Shown in pieces: positions 11,757-24,393 of a DNA stretch of 64,000 bases. This DNA comes from Caprella mutica (Eukaryota > Arthropoda > Malacostraca > Amphipoda > Caprellidae): the NCBI GenBank assembly GCA_947561585.1, contig CANNZV010000510.1, forward strand, positions 1 to 64,000, read 5' to 3'. Under the pieces are notes generated by a model that was not told the DNA's origin, searched no databases, and saw only the letters and a program-made list of their open reading frames with translations. Within the stretch, counting starts at the first letter, position 1. Every line of letters begins with the position of its first letter. The translations under genes and the position numbers were made by a program.

Positions 11757-13130
11757 TCTAGGTAAATTCCCCCGCGGAAAGTTCCACCAAATAAGCTCCA
11801 CCGCTGGTAAGTTCCATCACGGAATATTCCTACGCCGGAAAATTCCACCGTGGAAGATTCCACCGCATAATACTGGATTTCATTTACAGAAGGTATAACA
11901 TTTAATATTAACTGATTTAAATAAAAAAAATTTGTGGTATCCGAACAACATTTCATTAGTTAGAAAGTTAAGAAATTATAAAAATATGTTATGTTAAGTC
12001 AATAACTACGAGATAAGCTAAGGCGAACATACGAAATGATAGACAGATCAAACGATCTTTTAAATATAAATCAATTAATTTTTTAATAAAATTTAAATCG
12101 TGGAAATTCAACAATAAAGTTCCACTGCCCCAGTGACAAACAATTTAGATTCCGTTTGATTCTCCTTTAAACATATATATGATGAAACTAAAATTCAGGA
12201 TAATATTTTGTTTGTAACATAAATTTTATTTTATATATATTATCTATTATCACCCAAGTTTTTAAATATATATTTCAATTTGAATCAGCGACGATAAAAA
12301 GTGGAATTAAATAATAAATTTGACACGTACTGAAATTAAATATTTAATTAGTATCGATATATTTTGACATAAAAAGAAAAATTACAAAGCTGAATCTTTC
12401 TGTAACTGTTTAATAATCTCTTTTGAAACTATTACAAAATAAAGTTTAAATATATTTCGTTTCAACTAAATTTTGAATATAGAGTTAAGCAGGTAAATTG
12501 CGATACATTAACTACGTTTGATCTGAAACCACAGTCACACGAAAAAAAATCATAATTTATAAACTCTCATAAGATATATAAATCATAACACATACAGAGT
12601 TTCCTTTGATATGCAACATCTTAATATAAATTCGGTTCAGCAGGTCTCTGATTTAAATTGACTCTAAAGAAATAGACACTAAAAACATGCTTGTCATATT
12701 GCTGCTTAATATGAACCTTTTCAATAATGAAACATAACAAAATTTATTTCTGTATCAAATATTAAAATCTGAGCTTTAGTGTTTCTGTTGATAGATTCAA
12801 AAAGCTAAATTTATCAGTGTTGCCACAGTTTGGTGTTCCAATACCAGCGTCATAATCTATCACTATTAACCATTTTTTATTAAATATTTAATGCCCTTAT
12901 GATGTATTATTAATTGTTTTATATTTAAAACGAAGATTTGTTCATTTATAATTATCAAAATCCTAGACTTAGAAATACATTTTAAAACAAACTGTTTATT
13001 TACATATAATGTTCATTTGTATATTTTTTTTCAAAATGGTGGAATCTTCCGCGGTGGAATTTTCCACATCTTGCATTTAACGGCGGTGGAATCTTCCTGG
13101 TGGAACATTGCACGGTGGAATTTACCGGCC
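11757..13130. mobile_element. Foldback-like element FB1
   Basis: Two inverted arrays of a short degenerate unit bound about 1.2 kb of AT-rich DNA. The left array (11757-11866) repeats AAATTCCACCG-type units; the right array (13037-13130) repeats the inverse CGGTGGAATTT. The left end reads GGTTCTAGGTAAATTCC and the right end GGAATTTACCGGCC. Terminal inverted repeats built of short tandem units are the hallmark of foldback elements. No transposase is visible inside. Confidence 0.55.
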
Positions 13131-13219
13131 ACGTACTAATTAGTATGTTTAGAATAGAATCCAGAGCCTGGATTTTATTCTGTGTTAATTCAAAAAATGC
13201 TTACTAATTTCAACAATCA

Positions 13220-13535
13220 CACTTTAACAAGATAAATCACGCTTCAAAAAGATCAATCACGCTCTAATAAAATCAATCACGATCTTAGCTAGATCAATCA
13301 CGCATTAACACGACCACTCACGCTTTAACACGACCACTCACACTTTTAACAAGACCACTCACGCTTTAACAAGAACACTCACGCCTTAACAGGACCACTC
13401 ACGCTTTAACAAGAACACTCACGCCTTAACAGGACCACTCACGCTTTAACAAGACCGTTCTCACTCTTTAATAGGACCACTCCAGATTTAATAAGGCCAC
13501 TCACGACATAATATGACCACTCACGCTTTAACAAG
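13220..13535 (+). repeat. 20-bp minisatellite
   Basis: About 15 copies of a unit near ACGCTTTAACAAGACCACTC, degenerate at both ends. A 40-bp pair alternates near 13370-13440. Confidence 0.9.
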
Positions 13536-13715
13536 ACTCATTAATTATAGCAAGATAAAATATGCTTGAAAAAAATTCAAATTGTCACAAAAAAGCGTAA
13601 TATCGAGTCAGGCATCGTATCGGTCCACATCATTATAGATTATTAATGACTATTCGTTTGAAAAGCAACAACAGTTCATGCATTAGGCTCATTAAATACT
13701 CTTCTAAATTTGCTC

Positions 13716-13980
13716 TTTCATTGAATTAATTGAGCATAACGAAGAAATATTGCGGCTGTCGAGTGCAAATTACCTTGTTATTTTTTGTTAGATTTTACAG
13801 TTGAACAATGAGACTCGACTCACTTATTCTTTGGAGTTAAAACTCCTGTTTTTGACCGGTGAATAATAGCATTATAATTGGAGCAGAGACTGGCTAATTA
13901 CTTCTCTGATACTCACTTTTAATCAACTCTCAGTGTATCTACAGAAAGAAGCAGGCACAACCTGGGGAAATTTTCTTGAA
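13716..13980 (-). repeat. Mirror island C, left copy
   Basis: 265 bp matching the reverse complement of 55383-55647 with about five substitutions and no gaps (about 98%). No open frame spans it, so it looks non-coding. It has no TIR and no detectable target duplication. Confidence 0.9.
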
Positions 13981-13984
13981 TTTT

Positions 13985-14576
13985 TCCCCTCTAACTCCAT
14001 GTTTTATCACTTCCCATTCAGTCAAAACTGTTTCGTAAAATGTCTTTGTATGAAGAAGAGATTTCATTTTTTTACTCTCATTGAAGGTAAATGACTAAAA
14101 TCTCAAATAAATTTAAGTTTGCAAATAATTTGAATTGAAGTTCAAAATTTCCAGGATTTTATATTTACCTTCCTATTTCCAATAAACTTTAATGGATTCA
14201 AGAATGATGCACCATAAATAGAATAAAAATATTCATGAGAATTATTTACAAAGATGTGTAGGGTTTATGTAATATTTATGAAATTATTTATGTAATATTT
14301 ATGTAATACTTATGTAATATTTATGTAATACTTATGTAATATGTATTTCATATTTTATCTTTAATGATATATATATAATGAATACACTTTATGAATCATT
14401 TCAAGCCGAGTTGTAATTATTTAACAATTATTCCTTTCAACTGATATCAATAGTAAATATACTTTTGCCCATATAATGATTATTAGTTAAAAGTGATTCA
14501 TTAATGTTCGCTTATATAATGAATATTCTATTATACAATTGTTTCCTAACGGATGTCATTCAATTTCAGTGAAGTT
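13985..14576. other. AT-rich stretch with an 11-bp tandem
   Basis: Mostly featureless. At 14262-14345 there are about eight copies of an 11-bp unit near TTATGTAATAT. Confidence 0.6.
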
Positions 14577-15200
14577 TTGCCCTCTATTCGACAGTTAGAC
14601 CCTCTATTCGACAGTTAGACCCTCTATTCGACAGTTAGACTCTATATTCAACAGTCAGACCCTCTATTCGACAGTTAGACCCTCTATTCGACAGTTAGAC
14701 TCTATATTCAACAGTCAGACCCTCTATTCGACAGTTAGACCCTCTATTCGACAGTTAGACCCTCTATTCGACAGTTAGACTCTATATTCAACAGTCAGAC
14801 CCTCTATTCGACAGTTAGACCCTCTATTCGACAGTTAGACTCTATATTCAACAGTCAGACCCTCTATTCGACAGTTAGACCCTCTATTCGACAGTTAGAC
14901 CCTCTATTCGACAGTTAGACTCTATATTCAACAGTCAGACCCTCTATTCGACAGTTAGACCCTCTATTCGACAGTTAGACCCTCTATTCGACATTTAGAC
15001 CCTATATTCAACAGTCAGACCCTCTATTCGACAGTTAGACCCTCTATTCGACATTTAGACCCTATATTCAACAGTCAGACCCTCTATTCGACAGTTAGAC
15101 CCTCTATTCGACAGTTAGACCCTCTATTCGACATTTAGACCCTATATTCGACATTTAGCATCAATCCCTCTATTCTACAGTTAGACCTTATATTCGACAG
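14577..15200 (+). repeat. 20-bp minisatellite with higher-order structure
   Basis: About 30 copies of CTCTATTCGACAGTTAGACC. A variant unit (TCTATATTCAACAGTCAGAC) recurs every three or four units, at 14641, 14701, 14781, 14841, 14921, 15001 and 15061, giving 60- and 80-bp higher-order periods. It grades into the 27-bp array. Confidence 0.95.
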
Positions 15201-15224
15201 TTAGACCCTCTATTCGACAGTTAG

Positions 15225-15842
15225 CACCAATACCCTCTATTCGACAGTTAGCATCAATACCCTCTATTTGACAGTTAGCATCAATACCCTCTATTCGACA
15301 GTTAGCATCAATACCCTCTATTCGACAGTTAGCACCAATACCCTCTATTCGACAGTTAGCATCAATACCATCTATTCGACAGTTAGCATCAATACCCTCT
15401 ATTCGACAGTTAGTACTAATACCCTCTATTCGACAGTTAGCATCAATACCCTCTATTCGACAGTTACCATCAATACCCTCTTTTCTACAGTTAGCATCAA
15501 TACCCTCTATTCGACAGTTAGCATCAATACCCTCTATTCTACAGTTAGCATCAATACCCTCTATTCGACAGTTAGCATCAATACCCTCTATTCGACAGTT
15601 AGCATCAATACCCTCTATTCGACAGTTAACATCAATACCCTCTATTCGACAGTTAGCATCAATACCCTCTATTCGACAGTTAGCATCAATACCCTCTATT
15701 CGACAGTTAGCATCAATACCCTCTATTAGACAGTTAGCATCAATACCCTCTATTCGACAGTTAACATCAATACCCTCTATTCGACAGTTAACATCAATAC
15801 CCTCTATTCGACAGTTCAATACCCTCTATTCGACAGTTCAAT
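15225..15842 (+). repeat. 27-bp minisatellite derived from the 20-bp unit
   Basis: About 22 copies of a 27-bp unit: CTCTATTCGACAGTTAG plus a longer tail, CATCAATACC. Because 27 is divisible by three, frames of 153 and 212 codons stay open on the two strands (TVSINTLYS and NCRIEGIDA periods). These are not credible genes. Confidence 0.95.
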
Positions 15843-15844
15843 AC

Positions 15845-18800
15845 CTTGGGCTGAAGTTCAGAACTCATCGAAACTTAGCCCTGCAATCAAATTCCTTTTT
15901 ATTAGTTGGAGCTGACTAAGCAGTGAAAACTGAACGCTAACTTCTCTAGATATGAGCTTCTAATTAAATAATAAACATTTCAAGCCGAAATTGGTATTTG
16001 ATAGAAAAGGAAAATTTAACAACATCTTGACCATATCACCGGGTGTTGACCTCCGATCGGCAATTAAAATCAATTATGTAAAGAACATTTATCTGCTATG
16101 ATAAATGATTCGATGAAACTGTAATCGTAATTTTTATCATAAATTTAAAACAATTATAGTCTTTCGTGTAGTCTATCGAAGAAATTATTAAAATTATGAT
16201 ATAAAAAGATTAAATATAATCAATTATTATCGTAAATGAAAAAATAGACCATCTTCCGTTTGCGATAAGTCGAAAAGTAATTAGGTACAGGTATTCAATA
16301 AAAGTTAATAAAAATAAAAGGATTACTATTAAAAAATATTTACATTATAATCAAGTGATTGTAAATGAACATTGAGAAATATACTACTAAATCAGCAATA
16401 ACAGCGCAGATAATTAGATTTCAATCACTAGACTCGGTGGATGTGACACCGACCGAAGCGACTTATTGAAAGAACTTTAATTAGATTTTTACAAGGCAGC
16501 TGGATAACTTTATCAAAAATTGAATTGCTGGCTAGTTTGGAAAAAGTTTTGGAGGTGATATAGCCAATATATGACGGGGAAAAGATGAATAGCTTTCTAG
16601 GAATATATTTGAGATTGCAAAGATTATTGTAAAAGGACGAAATTCACCTTCTGTATTTCCCGTTCAGATATTATTTTAATTCATCCAAATTCTAACGGGA
16701 ATAATGTTAGTTTTAATTTGAAGTTACACTACTATCAAATTATTACTTTTCAAAGCTACATGTAAAATTGAAATAATAAGTCAAAATATATATTTTTCTT
16801 AAAACTCTAATTCTAATATTTAAAGTATTAAATGACAAGATTAATATACACTGTGACTGTTTTTATTTTATTTTGATATCAATTTTCGTTTGCATATTGT
16901 GTTTGAAGAAATATTACGAAATAGTTTTTAAAATTTGAGTGAATTCTTTAGTAATTTCTATAGTAGAGTTCCATTGCTTTATATATAATAATAACGTATT
17001 ACATATATATTGTCAAATTTGGCCAGCACTTTTGTGAGCTTGTTAGTGATCTTTATGATTTGATGTCATTTTACTTTTTCTGTATTGTCGAGTTTTTGTA
17101 TTTGTATCTCGAATCGATTTTAGACACAGACTAATAAAAAGTTTGATTTTGAAAATATTTCATAAATTGCACTTTTTAACAAATTAAATAAAACTACATT
17201 ACTAACTACATTTTTAAACCTTTAAATTTGAACGTTAAATATATATACGCATTTTAATTTTCACCCGAAACTATATGTATAGGTACACCAGCTAGTTTCT
17301 AAATACCTACAAAAGGATACGAATAATTTTCTCTATATTAATTAACTGAAATAATATTAATAATTATTTTAATTTCTTCGTTGCTTATATCTGTTAGTTA
17401 GATTTATTTATAGCATGGTAATGAATAGCAAGCATTAACCGAAAAAAGATGAAACAAGCAAAAAAAGAAAAGGAATGATGATAAATTCTTAAAATAGAAA
17501 TAAAATATTTATGCAGCAAATTACGGATTTTTCAAGTAGAATATGATATTCTATATTAAAATATAATAAATTCGTAAGAAGTATAATGAATATTAGCTTG
17601 TTAAATAAAGAGCGAGTACAAAACACTACTTGAGACTCCTGTTTAGATCTGAACAAATTTGTTTTCCAATAATTACAAGAGTTGTAATATTTTTGTGAAT
17701 TACCTTAATTGAACAGCCATTATTAATTTAACTCTACTATTCATATTTATTTTTGAACTACAGCATTATTATTTTACACAATATTATTTGACATATTATG
17801 TAACCAACAATAAAAAGAGTGTATAAAAATATATCCCCTATGAATACACATTCTTTGTAGTTAGCATTGCCATCTCACAATATACCGAAACAGATTACCT
17901 GAAATCGACCGTGAAAAGAACAATTTGGACTGTGGATAGGAAATGATGGGTTTTCGAATGGGAATGATCATTAGAAACTTTTGCTGACTTTTAATGACAG
18001 ATGATCAATCACATTCAGGCAACTTCCGAGGATATATCACGCCTATGGCTAATGTCTGTAATCTTTGTCTGAGATTGAGCCAAGAAAGAAAAGCTGTGAT
18101 ATTCGAAAGCAACGGAAATAGCGAAATATTGAGTTAGGAAAAAATATCAAGAAACAGTTTAAATTTTTTTTGTTTAAGTTTATAATAGTTTTTATTTGGT
18201 ATGTAATTCTCAGGATGGTTATTGATTTAGAATTTTGGTATTTCTTCCATATATTTTGTATTAATTATTGTATAAAATATAGATTACTGGAATAATTCAA
18301 ATTATACACTTTAACTGATCTATGGGTGAGTCTAATATATAATATATTCAAAAGTTAGTGATTCCACTACTATATAATTTATCTCTATATAAAGTATATC
18401 TTTTCGTATTTGAATAAACGTACCAATATACAATGTTACCATTCTATTCTTTGAATTTAATCTGCCGAGTAATCTATTTCGTTTATATCATACAAATATT
18501 GGCTTTCGTTATTACAGTCTATTCCCAAAATGCAAACAACTTTAAGGCCTTCAGGAGCTTATACAGAGTGTCCCAAAAGTAACTGACCTTTTTCAGAATA
18601 TATATGCTGGTATATAATGCTTCTCGCTTCATTTTACCAGTTACATTATCTTCTCATTTATATCATTTGTTTCAACAGCAAAAATAACAGTTATTTTTCG
18701 GTCAAACGGTAGAGAGTCGTAATGCCAAACGTACAAATGTGATGGTATAACAGTCCTGAAATATCGGGTACTTTTCTATTCATGACATTGGTAGAGATGG

Positions 18801-20091
18801 ATAAATATATCCCCCTCTTTTAGTGCGATGAAAGTGCTTCTGAGCATAAACTAATGACCGGTGGGTGAACAATACAAAATATAATTTCCCAGGAGACAAA
18901 AATTCGCTCTGGATCAGGGTTTTGTTTATAAAACATAAAGATCATTTATAAAATACATGTTCAATATATTTTCCATTTAAAATAAAGGAAATAAAAATTC
19001 AAGCATATTCTAAGTAAAAATACTGTAGTTAGTTGAAAATCTAAAATGTAGCTCTATGTTAAATTGCATATTTTATGTTTTGGATATTTTTGTACAGAAT
19101 TGCATAATATTTTTGTAAAGATATTTTGCAAAGAATAACATATTTTAGAATTTTAGCCACAAAAATTCTAACACATTTTCAAAGTTAATTTGTCATATTG
19201 TAATTTCGTTAATATTAATTTATAAATTGATAAATATAGATAATCTCTGAATATTATTAAATTTTCTAAGTTTTTGTTATTTCTAAAATATGAATGCCCA
19301 TTTAATTTAAATTATGATCATCAAAAAAAAAAATTCACCCTTCGTACGTTACGATATGCCCTGAGTTATGATGCATTACTCATGAGTTTCATTTCAGTAT
19401 CACCTTTCTGTCAGCTTGATGATCTAAAATCAATAACCCGATAATTCTAACATTTTAACAATACACCCTGACTAATGTCTGTCATTTCTCCTCAATCGAT
19501 GACATAAATAAATGACAAATGTTAAATGTAGAAAGTGAATAACTTGTCTTAATATGTCATTGATAATAATTACTTATAACATACGTATAGCATTTATATA
19601 GGAATTTCAAAAGAGAAATATGAAAGAAGATAATTATCAATCAAATTATAAAATTATAATCAATATATAGTTTTTTATGACAGTATTATAAATTATCTTG
19701 TTATTCAAGATAATTTTTTGGCACTAATTGTTTGACGGTATTGATGTGTGTCAAATAATGAGGAGCTGGTAGAGTTGTTTCAGATATTGGCAATATTGGC
19801 ACCTGCTCGAAAATTAGAAAATGATTGGTCCGGTTGTTTTAATTGTCATTTCTATAACAAATGGAAAAATGATTGCAATTAAAAATGTATTTGATATTTA
19901 GTTCTAAATATATTTTATTGTTATAATATGAAAAATATTTAAAAGGTATGAAGGAAAATATTATATTAAATGAAAAAAAAATCTTTTGAAAAAGTCAAAA
20001 CGATATAAAATTGGTTATTAATAAATATAATTTGTAAATATAAATACATTTTCTTGATAATAGTATGTAAATATTTTCAGGTTAAATTATC
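15845..20091. other. Long AT-rich stretch
   Basis: No gene supported. Besides island D (16408-16483), 18562-18600 reads GAGTGTCCCAAAAGTAACTG, resembling the end of a Tc1/mariner-type element, but the partner end was not found. Patches of balanced composition at 16420-16600 and 17880-18110 carry no recognisable frame. Confidence 0.5.
16408..16483 (-). repeat. Mirror island D, left copy (diverged)
   Basis: Two exact blocks, AGATAATTAGATTTCAATCA and ATTGAAAGAACTTTAATTA, are separated by about 37 bp. The same two blocks occur inverted at 52011-52087, about 38 bp apart, with an ACCGAC block shared between them. Confidence 0.65.
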
Positions 20092-20099
20092 CCTAATTA

Positions 20100-20813
20100 G
20101 GCCCAGTTGCGAAATACGACTCCTTTGAAATTCAAAAATTCGATCCGACTCCTCGATCTTAAAATATGATAGTTTGGTGTTTGGAAAGAGATGGCTGTCA
20201 CGAAACACGACTCCCTTGAAATAAAAAAAAATAGATCCGACTCCTCACATGGTAATTAAATTGTATCTCTTCAGTATTCCTACGGGGAGAAATTCAGGGG
20301 AGTCGCTTTTCATGACAGCTATATAGAGACGATGTTAAAACAATCCGACTCCTCCTAATTTACATTCAAGTATTAGTAATGAAATCATTTGAATTCAATA
20401 ATAATTAGAATAAATATGATAACAAATTTTTGTATCATTGTTACGACTTATTTATGTGATTGCTTCAAACATTTCATGAAGAATATTTAATTGTATTATA
20501 AAGTTTAATAAAGGATATTTCAATGTATTATAAGGTTTAATAAGTTGTACTTAAATTGAATGGTATTAACATAGAAAGTCTTTTTTCTTATCAATTGAAG
20601 GTAGGTTAGGTTGGTCTTACGTTTCGTATAACATGAGGAGTCGTGTTTCGTGACAGCCATCTCCTTTCAATCACCAAAATATCACATTTTAAGATTGAGG
20701 AGATGGATATAATTTTTATATTTGGAAGGTGTCGTATTTAATGACAGCCATCATTAAAAACACACAAAAATCCTTATTATCCATTGGAGGGAGTCGTATT
20801 TCACAACTGGGCC
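20100..20813. mobile_element. Non-autonomous hAT-like element, 714 bp
   Basis: Terminal inverted repeats of 24 bp match at 23 positions and begin GGCCCAGTTG. An 8-bp direct duplication CCTAATTA flanks them (20092-20099 and 20814-20821). The 8-bp duplication points to hAT or a similar superfamily. Inside, GGAGTCG...TGACAGC motifs recur in both orientations near 20194, 20299, 20639 and 20720, as expected of subterminal transposase-binding repeats. No transposase frame is present, so it would depend on a relative. Confidence 0.85.
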
Positions 20814-20824
20814 CCTAATTAGAT

Positions 20825-22811
20825 TATGACGATTTAAATTAGAAATATTTTTAATCAAATAAAATCACACTTCAATATTCGATAAATCCAAATTATATAT
20901 CCTTCAAATTTCCTAAAATTGATATATACAATTTTTATAATTGATATATACATTATTCAATTATTAGCAATATTAATTTACAACATCGATTCCAGCGAAT
21001 GAATATCTCTATGTTTCACACAGTATCACATTGTAACATTTTCAAACAGATCTTCAGTGTCACCTTAGCAGCTGTAATTTAGTTAGGTTAGTTAGGTCGT
21101 ACTGTAGTTTGTATGAAGTCACTATGAGTGTTAGCATATCTTGTATGAGTCCATTTGGTCAATTTCTTCCTTGTGTTTTTATGGGATTTACCAACAGAAA
21201 CCCTGGTGATTATTTGGAAATAACTCTAAAATGTAATTCCTAAATCATTCCTCCTCAGTTAAAATAAAAAGCATCCATTAGATAGGTTTTCTAAGCCGCT
21301 ACTCATGTTTTTAACTGTACGATGTAGTTCATATGTTTGTTTTTCTTGAAATTATTAAGGCTAACAATTAAGTCAAGTATTTTGAATACATAATAATTAT
21401 AACAATATATCTTTCATTACTAATTAACTAGTACTGACATTATGAATCAACTCTATTTTTGATAAATCAATTTGAAGAATATTTGATTTCAAAATGTGCT
21501 TATTTTGTTTCAATATAAAAGTTGATTCTGTTTAACTTAGGTTCCTCGAATTATTCCATAATGAATATAATATTTCATTAACGTTTCATTTGAATCTAAT
21601 TCTATTAACTCTTTTTACAATATCTAATGATTAATTATACTCACATGATTAATGTATAATACAAAAACCTAATTAGCTACATGTCAACGTAGTACTTCAT
21701 CTACAGGTAGAATTCACTTCTGAAGTAAAGATTTGAAAAAAGCGCTAATCTTTCACGAAGTAATTTCAAAGAGTTAGAGCTGTGTGATCTCTGATGTGCT
21801 GAACTTTCTTCTAGAAAACTAATCTAGGTAATTTCTCTAGGTTCTTTGATAGAAATTTCTAAGAGAAATAAGTAGTTCACTAATTTTGAACTCTTCTTGA
21901 ATTAAATATAATATATAATTTGCATTATCAATACTAATAATGCTCTATGTCATTAATGAATAAATTTTCAATTGTAACTTTTTGTCGATCTGCATGGAGA
22001 TTGACCTTTAATTAAATCGTGTATTATTAATTTATATTATTTAAATAGGATTCGTGGAAAAAGTTCAACTTTTTTTAAATTATTTATCTAAAAGAGCGAA
22101 ACACTTTGTCCAAAGGCTTACTTTCAATTTAAATATTTAGCAATTTTGGCGATTTTCTTGATCCGAAATTCAAATTGATGCAATGATTTATTAATGCGTT
22201 TATTTTAACTGTTTTTTCAATATGGATAGTGATAAGTATAATATATAAAAATAGAACATCATAATTTAAGTATGAAATGACTCAGGTGTTAGGTTTTCTG
22301 CACAATTACTCTTTTTAAGATCTCCCAGTGGTCTATTTTGCTGCAAACTAATGCTCTTTACCCGCTAGAATCAACGTAAAACATTTTGAATAGAAGAACA
22401 AGCGATTGCAGTATTTGTAAATAAATATGCTTTTTACGTTGACATTCAAACAAATTAATAAATTATGTTAAAACTCTCAGAGTATCAAGTCTTTAAATCA
22501 AGGTATGGTGAAACTCTACGGAAGGATTATCCAGATTTTAAATTTAGAAATGATGCGTCATTGATAAAAAAATATTTTTCAAAATATATGTTCATCAAGT
22601 ATTCAGTTGAACTTTTCTATATTCTAATATTAATTTATTCATTAAATATATAACATAACATATAAAATACTTTAAATATTACTTATCAATTATAATGCAT
22701 TCAAGTATTTTCAACAAATCCTATCTATTATTCTAAGACTGATAGTAAAAGCTCATGCAAATGATTGTTTGATTTCATTAATATTAATCAATACCAATCA
22801 GTATCTGCTGA
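20825..22811. other. AT-rich non-coding stretch
   Basis: No coding frame, RNA gene or repeat could be supported. Confidence 0.5.
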
Positions 22812-23252
22812 ATGTCAAAGCTTCACATTCGTAAAAGATTATTTTTAAGTTGTAGAATAATATCATCAGTGACAATGTCCAAAGCAAACACTGAGATAAT
22901 TGGAAAGAACTCCGTAGACTTATTACCTAACACAGAATCAATTTCGGCGAATAAAAACTTCTGCCATTTTATCGGGCATGAAAAAACATCAAAGGGGAAG
23001 GCAATTAGAAGAAGATTCATATTTGCTAGTTTTAATTGCCGCCTGATTCTTCATCATATCGAACTGATGGGAGTTGACTCGAGTGCATTGGATAAAATAC
23101 ATGGAGACATTGTCAAGAATATATATAAAAATGTGTTTATATTTTCAATAGACCCGGCAATAAAGGGAAGTTATTACCTATACACAATATTTATCGAGAA
23201 AATTAATCTACAGATCTATTTCTACTTTTATTTTATTTATTTAATTTATTGA
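22812..23252 (+). CDS. Hypothetical ORF, 146 codons
   Basis: The longest ATG frame outside the LINE and the tandem repeats. Its middle (about residues 22-105: SKANTEIIGKNSVDLLPNTE through SSALDKIHGDIVKN) has protein-like composition; the C-terminus turns into a Tyr/Phe/Ile-rich run typical of AT-rich non-coding DNA. I recognise no family. No promoter, neighbour or clear splice site supports it. It may be part of an exon or chance. Confidence 0.15.
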   Translation: MSKLHIRKRLFLSCRIISSVTMSKANTEIIGKNSVDLLPNTESISANKNFCHFIGHEKTSKGKAIRRRFIFASFNCRLILHHIELMGVDSSALDKIHGDIVKNIYKNVFIFSIDPAIKGSYYLYTIFIEKINLQIYFYFYFIYLIY

Positions 23253-23332
23253 ATCTATTTATTGAATTTATTGAAAACAACCAACCTTGGTTGTTTACTC
23301 AACCAATCCTAGTGAATCATTATTATTATATC

Positions 23333-23392
23333 GTGTTTTCTTATATGTCCGAAGATGTGGGTCTAACCGATAATTTGGAAGTTACCCTAGAT
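23333..23392 (-). mobile_element. Single arm of the 34.9-kb palindromic MITE family
   Basis: Read on the minus strand it matches the left arm at 34838-34895, with shared AATTATCGGT, CCACAT and CATATAAGAAAA blocks in the same order. Only one arm is present. Confidence 0.6.
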
Positions 23393-23394
23393 CC

Positions 23395-24379
23395 TCTACT
23401 CTATGTACACGTCATTACTATATACTGACCTATATTAATTGCCTAAAATAATTCAGCATTTGGTCTGTTTACTCTCATGATTTTCTTTTGTCAATTACAA
23501 ATTTTATTCATTATGTATAAATTGGAGACAAACTGACTATTATTTCATACAATAATTCTTTAATTAATTGGCCTGAAAGTAATTCGATTTAATTAGATTC
23601 TCCTTCAATCTCGAATATTCTTTAATATATCTTTAAGAAATTCTCCCCATCAATTACGTATTTAATTCACACATAATAACTAAATTGCTGTGCATGATAC
23701 CTAGTAATTATTACTGAATAGAATCATTAGAATAGAAGTGTGCTATTTACATAACGAAATATACACTATAGAGGGCAATTAATGACGACATCAGCCTTCA
23801 AAATATATCGTCAGTGTTTAAGTTGCCATCAACTAATTTTGGTTCTATTTCTAATGAATGGGATGGAAATTGACGTCATTTCCATGGAAATAAAGATGGA
23901 ATAATTAATTTAATTATTAATCAAGATATACAACACATCCAAAATAAATACAAAAAATAAACTAATTCATGTACATTAAAATATAAGTATGTATATATTT
24001 ATTTGTTCTAATTGAACACCAATCTAATTATCTCCAAAGCATAATATGAGTATCAATAAATACGTATAAATATAACTGTTATTCGATTAGCAATAATAGT
24101 TCAATAATAGAACAGACCAAAGGCTATTACTAAGGGCACTTACATACATGGTAACAGTTGACCGAAGTTAGGTCCAAGTTGTGCAATAAATAATAGTAAT
24201 GTCTTTGAAGTATGGCTTCTCTTATTACTATTTAGTGGAGAGAATAACAATCAGCTTCCATTGTTATAATCACAGGCTATACTAAGGGCAATGGTTAACC
24301 ACTTTATTGCCTCTTCAGAATGTTGAGAAGGTGCATAATTGTTAACTTGTGATGAAGATGAATTAACTATAACGCTACT
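23395..24379. other. Unannotated flank of the LINE
   Basis: The last part (24251-24379, minus strand) has an open frame of protein-like composition (SQHSEEAIKWLTIALSIA) that the LINE interrupts. Across the pre-insertion site it meets a stop within a few codons. A 17-bp motif, AGGCTATACTAAGGGCA, is nearly repeated 150 bp upstream. No gene can be supported. Confidence 0.35.
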
Positions 24380-24393
24380 AGTTGAAGAATCAA

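Noticed and set aside
15181..15819. 212-codon minus and 153-codon plus frames
   Set aside because: By-products of the 27-bp array. Both strands are open with perfect 9-residue periods and no unique sequence.
18562..18760. Complete mariner element
   Set aside because: Only one end-like sequence (GAGTGTCCCAAAAG) was found, with no partner end or transposase.
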